Origin: Gnetum montanum
Taxonomy: Eukaryota > Streptophyta > Gnetopsida > Gnetales > Gnetaceae
Length of the DNA: 24,026 nt
Reading direction: 5' to 3'
Assembly (NCBI GenBank): GCA_015680685.1
Contig: MNCI01006657.1
Location: 359,052-383,077 of the forward strand
The notes under the pieces are model-generated. The model did no database searches. It was not told the origin of the DNA and saw nothing but the letters and a program-made list of their open reading frames with translations. Numbering within the stretch: the stretch's first letter is position 1; every line of letters begins with the position of its first letter. The position numbers and the translations under genes are program-made. Positions 17,991-24,026 of this stretch are shown here, in pieces.

Positions 17991-18095
17991 TTTTGGTAGC
18001 ACCCTACCTTGAGAGGGGTCACTATTTCCATGGCTGTGAGGGCCGTTGCAACCATGGGAGGGGAGTGTGCATGAGTGAGGGTTTGAAAGGTAAGA
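17900..18095 (+). other. Possible promoter and first exon of a transcription unit (weak)
   Basis: On the plus strand a TATA-like CTCTATAATTCC at 17903, a pyrimidine-rich leader and, at 18086-18094, AAAG/GTAAGA, a good match to a plant 5' splice site, occur in order. A T-rich tract ending GTAG at 19628 could be the acceptor. No convincing open frame crosses it, so this could be chance in repeat-derived DNA. Confidence 0.2.
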
Positions 18096-18970
18096 TTTTT
18101 TATGATTTGCATGGAGCAATGATGGTTGGGACATGATAAGAATCCCTAAAAAAATTTGTGATTTTCTATGATTTTTATTCTATACTCTGGCCATGGCACA
18201 CAAAGATGGGAAGTAAGGTAGGGATGGGGGTATAGTGCTCATGGCTAAGGTGGCTACGGCCAGAGAACGAGGGGCTATGAGACTCCTCCCCCCCCTTCCC
18301 GCTTTTTCGAGGATGATGGTAGAGAAAGGATGCATTGGGGCTTTATCCTCCTTTTTTTGATATTGGGGTAGGGGTTAGTAGAGGTTGCGGTCACCATGGT
18401 GGCTTACGAGACCATATATGGGAGGGCCGCACGTTTGTGAAAGGTCATAATTTTTTTTATTTTTCTATGTCGTTGTTTCATGGAGGGGCAGAAGGCAAGG
18501 ACAAGGGCTTAGCAATTGCATCTCACGAGGCTACAGTCGACGGGAAGGGCTCTGGACTCTTCTTTGTTGTGTCAAAGCAAAGCACTCATGCATGGTAGGT
18601 AGGGATGTAGGTGTTGGTGCAACCATGGGTTGCTTGCTACATGGCGAGGGTTTAATGTTGACGTGTAGGGAGGTGAAGTGCAGGGAGGTACAATAAGGGT
18701 TTTTTAACTATAATTTTTTTTTGCTTTTAGATGGGATGGGACTTAGTGATAGGGGATGTGTGAAGAGCCATGGGGTAGGTGCACCCTAAGGCATAGTGGG
18801 GTTGAGAGGCATGACGTGTCAAAGCATCAGTGAGGTAAGCAAGGATGGCCATGAGGGCCACAACTGTGGCCCCATGGGTGGTGCATGGTGTGAACGACTT
18901 TGGCACAATAATTTATTTATTTTTATTTTGTAAATTTTTCCATGTTCTAGGGCTAATAGCTAGATTTTTT
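18000..18970. repeat. Degenerate G-rich/T-rich long repeat units
   Basis: Five or six loosely similar blocks alternate a G-rich half (phrases like ACCATGG-GGCT-CGAGG, GGAGGGCCGCA, AACCATGGGTTGC) with a T-rich half (GGTCATAATTTTTTTTATTTTT, GGGTTTTTTAACTATAATTTT, CAATAATTTATTTATTTTT). The spacing is irregular, about 120-240 bp. Protein frames inside are not convincing. Confidence 0.4.
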
Positions 18971-18974
18971 TTTT

Positions 18975-19205
18975 GCCTAGCTTTGAGACTACACTCTATG
19001 GTGTCCCAGAGCATAGTTGGTGTTAGACAGAGTTAGAAAAAAAATTTAGGCTTTTTAGACTATGCTCTGAGGGGTAGTTTAGAGTTAAAATTTTTTATGG
19101 GAGTTTCTAGGCTATGCTCTTTGAGGGGTAACCTAGAGTTAGCATTTTTTTGCGAACACCCTAGGCTATGTTTCCTAGAGTTAGAAAAAATTTGAAGAAT
19201 TTCCT
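18975..19205. repeat. Repeats related to the LTR E hairpin units (half-units)
   Basis: Four blocks carry CTATGCTCT or CTATGTTTC followed by GAG(G)-GTAG/GAGTTAG and then a run such as AAAAAATTT. They resemble half of the palindromic unit in the E LTRs combined with the AAAAATTT motif. Confidence 0.5.
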
Positions 19206-19420
19206 TAGGTATGAACATGCCAAGTGTAACAACAAAATGCCAAATGTGAAGATGCTAAATGTAAAAATGTTAAATATGAAAATGCAAGTGTTAAAATGCT
19301 ACATGTAAAAAAAAATGCTAAGTGTGGAATCACCTATCATAACACCAAACTTGCAAATTGAAACAATGCCAAACTGCTAAAATATGCAAACTAAGACAAT
19401 GCCAAAACATGAAAAACAAA
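19206..19420. repeat. AAATGCTAAATGTG-type short tandem repeats
   Basis: About ten imperfect 14-17 bp units, such as AAATGCCAAATGTGAAG and ATGCTAAATGTAAAA, run through 19210-19320 and continue more loosely to 19420. Related units lie at 10450-10550 in the left LTR of E, so this may be the diverged counterpart in the right LTR. Confidence 0.55.
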
Positions 19421-20049
19421 AGGCTAATGCTATGCTAGTGTTGTACCCTAGTGAGTATGAGGCACGCCAAATATGTATATTGATGTGCTATACCCGCGAG
19501 GCCTGTAGGGGACCATAAGGATATATTTTCTGCTAATTTATGCTATCCTATGCTAACTTTGCTAATTTTGCTAAGTGTAAGGTAATGTATTTTTATGCAT
19601 CCAATGTATACTAATGTTTTTTTTGTAGTTCTTACAGTTGCAAGGTATTATTGAAACCAATTCTCATTGTTGGCATCCTTTTCTATATGAGTGGGCTTGT
19701 ATTGAACATGCCCACACCAAACACGTAGTTGGATCACGAGGTGGTATGGTTCTAACTAGGAGCACACAAGTTTCTAGAATTCCTACTCCAACACTTCAAC
19801 ATGATGAGATGGTCACACTTAGCTGCAAAAGTTGCTAGTGCCATCATGGAGACATTGCTGCCTAGGGAAAATTAGGGCATTTTGAGGTTCATGTCTAATA
19901 AGCCCACTACCAGTGATGGTGGAGCAAGGGGTCCAAGTTGAGGCCCTAGGGGTGTTAGGCCTTTATCTAGGATCTAGGGGATGCCAAAATTCAATTGTTA
20001 TAACAAGAGAAACACTCTCTTTGTTGCTCGATGTGTGCATACCTTATTT
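19421..20049. other. Low-repeat stretch in the right part of E, origin unclear
   Basis: On the plus strand a frame from the ATG at 19745 reads MVLTRSTQVSRIPTPT and stops after 30 residues. MV-TRS starts are seen in some plant gypsy gag proteins, but the orientation is opposite to E pol and nothing downstream supports gag. Nothing else was recognised. Confidence 0.25.
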
Positions 20050-20792
20050 TAGAACCCACCTGGGATGATGTACTATGCAGGAGGGTAAGTGCCATTTGGA
20101 GGCTACACCCTAGGACTATGCTCTCCCCTCTTTCAAATGGGGTCAAGCGTAGGTACAATCTTTGAAAAAATAGGGGATACAAAAGAGATGCAAGTTGTTG
20201 ATCTTGCTTACTAGAGGAGTGTCAAAGTTGAGATGAAGGCCAATTGTGAGCTTTGGAAGCTTTTGGAGGCTATCTTGCATTACTACACTAGCTATGCTTT
20301 GGAGCATAGCCCAACAGGTAGGAAAATTCTACAAAAATTAAAGTCTAGTATTTGCTACATTGGCTACACTCTAGAGTGTAGTAAGAAAAGTGAGAGAATA
20401 TCATTAACACTTAGAAAAAATGGGCAAAACTTGCAGTCTTCATCCAGGATATGCTAGCTATGCTCTAGACCATAGCAACAGGGATAACCTTAGGAGTTAG
20501 AAAATTTGCCAAAATGCTTCTTCCATGTTGACCTAGCTTGACAACTTCTAGCTTGACACTTAGGCAAATTGGCCACTGAAGTGCATGCTACACTGGCTAT
20601 GCTCTGGAGCATAGCAAGGAGAATGGGAATGTAGCATAACACTTATAAGAATTTTGCAATTGCTGTCGACACTTTGGAGCATAGTCCCAGTAGTGGAAGC
20701 ATGGGCCAAACACTCAGAAAAAATTTGTCTCATGTTAACACTTAAACAAATTTGTTTTTGAAGTGCTGTCACCCAAATTTGGTGTTGTTTCA
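20050..20792 (-). mobile_element. 5' LTR of element E (right), outer part
   Basis: It is homologous to 10740-11521 of the left LTR over its whole length, with shared blocks such as CACCCTAGGACTATGCTCTC, TCTAGCTTGACACTTAGGCA and CAGTAGTGGAAGCATGGGCC. The homology ends at the same TTTCA on both sides. It has a deletion of about 70 bp relative to the left LTR near 20670. The rest of the LTR towards 17300 could not be aligned, so it is truncated, rearranged or interrupted. Confidence 0.75.
20279..20700. repeat. Palindromic hairpin units in the right LTR of E
   Basis: Units equivalent to those at 10957-11412 are near 20280, 20353, 20450 and 20585, plus a half unit at about 20672. Their palindromes are more decayed than in the left LTR (for example GCTCTAGACCATAG and GCTCTGGAGCATAG). 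Confidence 0.7.
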
Positions 20793-20846
20793 TGGATGTC
20801 CACTTTGATATTTTTCTAACATTCTACTTTTGAACACCATGGTAAT
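20793..20846 (+). mobile_element. Remnant of copy B between elements E and D
   Basis: Joined to 9845, this gives TTAGTCATGGGGGCTAGGGAT then a T-rich stretch (TTTGATATTTTTCTAACATT). This parallels the interior of D after its internal AGTCATGGGGG (22355 downwards: GATTTTTCGATTTTTCTCC). It is therefore best read as the continuation of B. It ends where LTR C begins. Confidence 0.5.
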
Positions 20847-21261
20847 TGATGAGTGGCGAGATACCCCTACACTCAACCATATGAAATGAGCGTAGCACGC
20901 GTGATCCGGTCGAACTCCGCAGACTAAATGCCTAAACGCCGCAAGGAACACTTGGGGTTAATTAATTGTTATCTTCCTAGACTTACTTGTTGTTGTCACG
21001 GTGTATGGTTAAGTAAGTCCAAGGCATATGATTTTTTTGGTGTTTTCTGGTTTATCTCCCATGCTAAAGGGTGAAGGGTTGAGAGACTAAAACTAACTCT
21101 AACTACAGCGCTAAGTCCTAGCATCAGCATCCGTTCCCACTTGCCGTACACACCCTAAACTGTGCAACTGTGGCTACCAAACGCTAATCGTTACTGGGAT
21201 TACCACACGTAACGCACGTGCTCGAAGCGGTCGTACTGAGGCACCTAACTAGCCTAAGTGT

Positions 21262-21450
21262 GATGAGCAACCGATTCCTTGACTAGCCGTACACATCCGT
21301 AGATGCTCGTAATCAAGTCGTACTCGTCCCACGTTCTAGGAGATAAGGGTGAGAGAATCTAATCGCGATGAGTAGCCGATTCCTTGGCTAGCCGTACACA
21401 TTCGTCAATGCTTGTAACCAAGTCGTACTCATGCCGCGTTACTAGGAAAG
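21262..21450. repeat. 105-bp tandem duplication in LTR C
   Basis: Two units start at 21262 and 21367 (GATGAGCAACCGATTCCTTG and GATGAGTAGCCGATTCCTTG), each followed by CTAGCCGTACACAT-CGT and CAAGTCGTACTC. LTR A lacks the unit, passing straight from the CTTAACTAGGAGA block to AACTAGGAAAGC. Confidence 0.8.
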
Positions 21451-21510
21451 CAATAAATAACATTAAATAAACCTATCCATGTACTGCAAGGTTTATCCAC
21501 AAAGCTCGTC

Positions 21511-21516
21511 TTTATT
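21511..21516 (-). terminator. Poly(A) signal AATAAA in LTR C
   Basis: Minus-strand GCAATAAAGACGAG, at the equivalent position to the signals in LTR A and B. Confidence 0.65.
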
Positions 21517-21684
21517 GCCATACACAACTTGTGTTCAGGTACAAAGGTGCTCGAATAAAGAACCGTTCACTTGGGGGACTCCTACTGCGGGCACATGGAA
21601 AATATTCTATCTCTGGGGTGATCAATCTGCCAGAGCTTCGCTACTTCTAGCCTATAATTCCAAATGAGGGGAGTGTCGCCTCTT

Positions 21685-21691
21685 ATTTATA
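21685..21691 (-). promoter_or_regulatory. TATA box of LTR C
   Basis: The minus strand reads TCTATAAATAAGAGG, matching LTR A (CTATAAATAACAGG). It lies about 60 bp from the LTR start, beside the GATATC cores. Confidence 0.7.
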
Positions 21692-21705
21692 GATTTCGCG
21701 GCAGA

Positions 21706-21741
21706 CCGCGATATCGTGGTGGCTGCGATATCGTGCATATC
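21706..21741. repeat. GATATC palindrome units in U3 of LTR C
   Basis: Two exact GATATC cores lie 17 bp apart (21710 and 21727), as CCGCGATATCGTGG and CTGCGATATCGTG, with a CATATC variant following. This is the short form of the array in LTR A. Confidence 0.75.
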
Positions 21742-21752
21742 ACATCTCATCA

Positions 21753-21767
21753 TACCCCCATGACTGA
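21753..21767 (-). promoter_or_regulatory. Polypurine tract of copy D
   Basis: The minus strand reads CAGTCATGGGGGTA directly before the LTR start TGATGAG. The G run next to the LTR is the likely plus-strand primer. The core AGTCATGGGGG recurs at 22355-22345 and 23702-23692. Confidence 0.7.
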
Positions 21768-22340
21768 ATGAAAACTCATCCTCGAGTTCCTTACAATAAT
21801 ATCGGGTAGGTATGGGATTATTGAGGGGAATGGAACTAATGGAATGACATGTGAATAGATCATTATTACAGGACTTGAAAAAACTGGTGTTCATGACAAC
21901 AAGGGTGAACACCTTATTACAATGACATCAGGCCACATTTGGCAGCTGAGAGAAAAGAGGAGAGAGAAGAGAAGAGAAGAAGAGAGAAGAGTCTTGCTGC
22001 TGCCAATACCTAGATTGCGCCTTCCATTGTCCATCCGTAAGCGCATCATCAATCTTGCTCCTTGCATAGCTGCTTCAGCACTGCTCCATTCCAAGTGTTT
22101 GCTCTAGATCCATTCCGTTGTTGTATGATTGCCATCTGCACACACAACACAATCATATATTAGCAAGGGTAATTGAATCATCCAATAATTAATACCTTGC
22201 TTCAATGTAGGTCCATTGGCTAGGTTATGGCATGGCTAATATGGATCAGGAGATGTAGTAATGATGACTACCGAAGGTGTAGGGGTTAGGAAGAAAATCA
22301 AAAAATTCGAGGCTTAGGAGAAAAATCGAAAAATCAGCCC
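21768..22340 (-). other. 3'-most interior of copy D, possible short intron
   Basis: No conserved protein was recognised. On the minus strand AAG/GTATTAATT at 22195 and GTTGTGTGTGCAG/ATGG ending at 22136 would define a 60-base intron with a CTAAT-like branch site. A GA/CT-rich microsatellite lies at 21947-21990. A 67-codon minus frame from 22094 has no known motif. The segment has no counterpart in the visible part of copy B. Confidence 0.35.
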
Positions 22341-23537
22341 CGTACCCCCATGACTAATCGTGAACCTCTTGTAGCGTTAGAATGGAGAAATAAAAGGAGT
22401 AAGAAAGATAGGTAAAAATGCACAACTATGGCATCAACGAAGTGGATGCCAAGATGGAAATGAACAAAATTAAAATCAATTGAAAAATGTTAAGGAAAAG
22501 AATTTAACTAATGTTCCAAATAGGAATGTTAGTGGGTCCTCCCCAAAGTAGGCTCATGCCATTAATGCCCTGACAAACCCACATTCAAAGAGTCCGTAGG
22601 CTCTGGGAATGTCTTTTGGAACAAAAGTTAAAGTCTTAACCGCAAGAATTTACCGAAAAGAAAACAATGCAGTAACCAAAATATATACACTAATGATACA
22701 ACCGGCAATGAGGTGAAGAGTGGAGAGAAGGGTGGAGAGAAGAGGATGGGATGGAATCCCAATGACAAGGTGGTGTACAGCCCCTTGTGTGTTTGATGAT
22801 TAATGTGACTTGGCAAATCTCATTCCAACCCCGGGCTCAAACCAACCACTTCCAGTGACTTCGCATCAATGCATTCGGTTAAACCATCCACTTGGATAAT
22901 GAGGATGCATCTTCAAAGAGCTACCACCATTCCGATGAAATAAAGAAGAGAACGGGAAGTGAGAAGAGCCTTAGTTAGAGGGAACACTTTGGTTCCATAA
23001 CCAGTGCTTGCAGCCCAAAGTTATTCCATCTAAGGGGTGTGCATTGAATCCTCACTTTGGTTGTTTTTTTTTTTTGAATTTTGTGTTTTGTGTTTCTATG
23101 TGTGAGAACCACGCCATGCAAAGACTTCTTATTTTTATTGGCTCAGCTTTCGATAATTGGGTAACATCGGAATGGTAAGAAAACTCAAGAAGAAAATAGC
23201 CAAGCACCTAAGTGAATGACCAACACAAAAACACCAAGTTCCCTTGAAGTCATACCCTTTGCAATCCTTGAGTCCTTCCTTAGTTTGAGAAGTACCCAGT
23301 CACCGATTCGTTAAAGTTCTAATTAGAAGGGGACTGTACATTTCCAAGCCAAGAGAAACCATATAAATTGGTGGATGCATGGATGAAGTGATCTCATTGC
23401 CTGCCATATCAAAAGAAACATACCTTAGTATCAACATTGTAACTTAAAGGTAAAAACCAAACATTAGCAATCAATATGAAAAAAGTTCATACCATCAGTT
23501 TGAACACTTATTGGGTGATGAACTTACATGGTGGATG
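22341..23537 (-). other. Non-coding interior of copy D, collinear with copy B
   Basis: It carries the same ordered blocks as B 8424-9845, for example CCTACTTTGGGGAGGA (about 22535-22550), CCTCTAACTAAGGCTCTT (about 22975), GCACACCCCTTAG (about 23030-23045) and a CTTCAAGGGAACTTG region (about 23240-23255). No coding signal is present. Confidence 0.75.
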
Positions 23538-23562
23538 ACACACACACACACACACACACACA
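23538..23562. repeat. (AC)n microsatellite
   Basis: An uninterrupted run of about 12 AC dinucleotides lies just before the T/A-rich simple-repeat tract of copy D. Confidence 0.95.
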
Positions 23563-23578
23563 AAATAGAAAAGTACAA

Positions 23579-23650
23579 CAATGTTTAAAACAAAAACAGC
23601 AAAAGTTAAAGAAATTTATAAAATAAAAATGTGTAAAACAAAAATTGAAA
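23579..23650. repeat. Short (TGTAAAACAAAAA)n tract of copy D
   Basis: A few units, such as ATGTGTAAAACAAAAAT, correspond to the long array at 1-180 in copy A. Confidence 0.75.
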
Positions 23651-23797
23651 AAGAACTGAGGGCCCCATATGATTAGCATAGGTGGCCATCTCCCCCATGA
23701 CTAAGTTGTAAGGGAGAGATCCGAAATAATGAGCGTCTATTTGAGTTTCTAAGAAATGCCCAACTTCTCCCAATTGATGATCTTAAGTTGAGGGGTG

Positions 23798-24026
23798 GAA
23801 GTTGGCAACGCTCATGTTCCAATGTGTCTATGCTACGGTTGTTGGCATGAGTTGTTTCCTCAGTTCATTCCATGCATATTTTTCTACTCCTACAAGTAGC
23901 TGTCAACCATGGGGTGTCTACTACTTCTTGTGTGGTTGCTACATACAGGCATCTTTGTTGGAGAGTTTCTTGGGCACACCTATTACATGGAGACATTTCC
24001 TCCATGTCATCACCCGATGAATCACT
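23798..24026 (-). pseudogene. Protease C-terminal tail of copy D (partial)
   Basis: The minus strand reads SDSSGDDMEEMSPCNRCAQE, then RCLYVATTQEVVDTPWL, followed by a frameshift. It aligns with the end of the copy A protease frame (SDSGGDDM, PCNRCAQET, RCMYVATTQ-VVDTPWL). The Cys pattern C-x2-C-x8-C is kept in both copies. The catalytic part lies beyond the right edge. Confidence 0.75.

Larger units (their letters stand above)
9846..20792 (-). mobile_element. Element E: Tat-like Ty3/gypsy element with pol, gag/protease not found
   Basis: On the minus strand the right end is a 5' LTR with TG at 20792-20791; pol lies at 17050-13696, and the left 3' LTR spans 11521-9846. The two LTRs share a long block (10775-11521 against 20090-20792) that ends at the same CA on the plus strand. 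The flanks gggat (9841-9845) and tggat (20793-20797) match at 4 of 5 bases, as expected for a 5-bp target duplication. Only the left LTR has a PPT beside it, consistent with the minus orientation of pol. The right LTR is recognisable only in its outer about 700 bp. No gag or protease was seen between 17050 and 20050. Confidence 0.7.
20847..21752 (-). mobile_element. 3' LTR of copy D (LTR C)
   Basis: It is 906 bp and the most complete LTR of this family here. On the minus strand it starts TGATGAGATGTG and ends CGCCACTCATCA; TGATGAG and CTCATCA form a 7-bp terminal inverted repeat. It has GATATC cores at 21727 and 21710, TATA at 21691-21685 and AATAAA at 21516-21511. It directly follows a PPT. 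A 105-bp internal tandem duplication is private to this copy. Confidence 0.9.
20847..24026 (-). mobile_element. Copy D: same family as A and B, 3' part
   Basis: Read leftwards from the right edge it shows protease C-terminus (24026 to 23798), T/A-rich simple repeats, a 1.8-kb non-coding interior, PPT and 3' LTR. The protease tail and following sequence match copy A (positions 1-560), and the interior matches copy B. There is no RT, RNase H or integrase between the protease and the 3' LTR. The gag and 5' LTR lie outside the window. Confidence 0.85.

Noticed and set aside
21891-22094. Minus-strand 67-codon frame in the D interior (MEWSSAEAAMQGARLMMR...)
   Set aside because: It is short, partly made by a CT-rich microsatellite, and has no counterpart in B or A. 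It was kept only as part of the possible intron observation.

Overview
The window looks like intergenic heterochromatin from a large plant nuclear genome. It is AT-rich and has no intact host gene, rRNA, tRNA or CRISPR array. Everything recognisable belongs to decayed, nested Ty3/gypsy LTR retrotransposons. The plant assignment rests on a tRNA-Asp type primer-binding site, plant-type gag/protease sequences, and a pol with a second (archaeal-type) RNase H as in the Tat lineage. I cannot name the species or clade. One ambiguous base (N, 3643) sits at a suspicious place.

Three copies of one LTR family are present. Copy A (minus strand, about 1-4368) has a 5' LTR at 3644-4368, gag running leftwards from an ATG at 3548, and a retropepsin at about 360-1030. 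Its 3' half lies beyond the left edge. Copy B (plus strand) starts 370 bp away, head to head with A: LTR 4739-5564, Asp-type PBS 5566-5583, broken gag from 5697, then a long non-coding interior to 9845. Copy D (minus strand) enters from the right edge: the protease C-terminus at about 23798-24026, a 2-kb non-coding interior, PPT 21753-21767 and 3' LTR 20847-21752. In both D and B the protease region (or its place) is followed by the same non-coding interior, with no reverse transcriptase or integrase. The family therefore looks structurally non-autonomous (gag, or gag plus protease, only).

A second, unrelated element E (minus strand, 9846-20792) appears to have landed in B near B's 3' end. 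Its candidate target-site duplication matches at 4 of 5 bases (gggat/tggat). E has a left 3' LTR with a PPT beside it, a pol pseudogene (13696-17050, read leftwards as RT, RNase H, archaeal-type RNase H, integrase) and a partly recognisable right 5' LTR. No gag or protease was found in E. The pol is bracketed by a related 30-37 bp minisatellite, and each LTR carries dispersed copies of a palindromic hairpin unit. B resumes for 54 bp at 20793-20846 before D interrupts it.

Of most interest are: the non-autonomous gag-protease family; arrays of GATATC palindromes, spaced about 17 bp in two of the LTRs, directly upstream of the LTR TATA boxes; a PPT-like motif (AGTCATGGGGG) found up to three times inside a single element; hairpin repeats in the E LTRs; and a Cys-containing tail conserved after the protease. 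All coding regions carry stops and frameshifts, many of them Gln to TAG, as expected for old methylated elements. Homology between copies was judged by eye; no alignment or database search was run.
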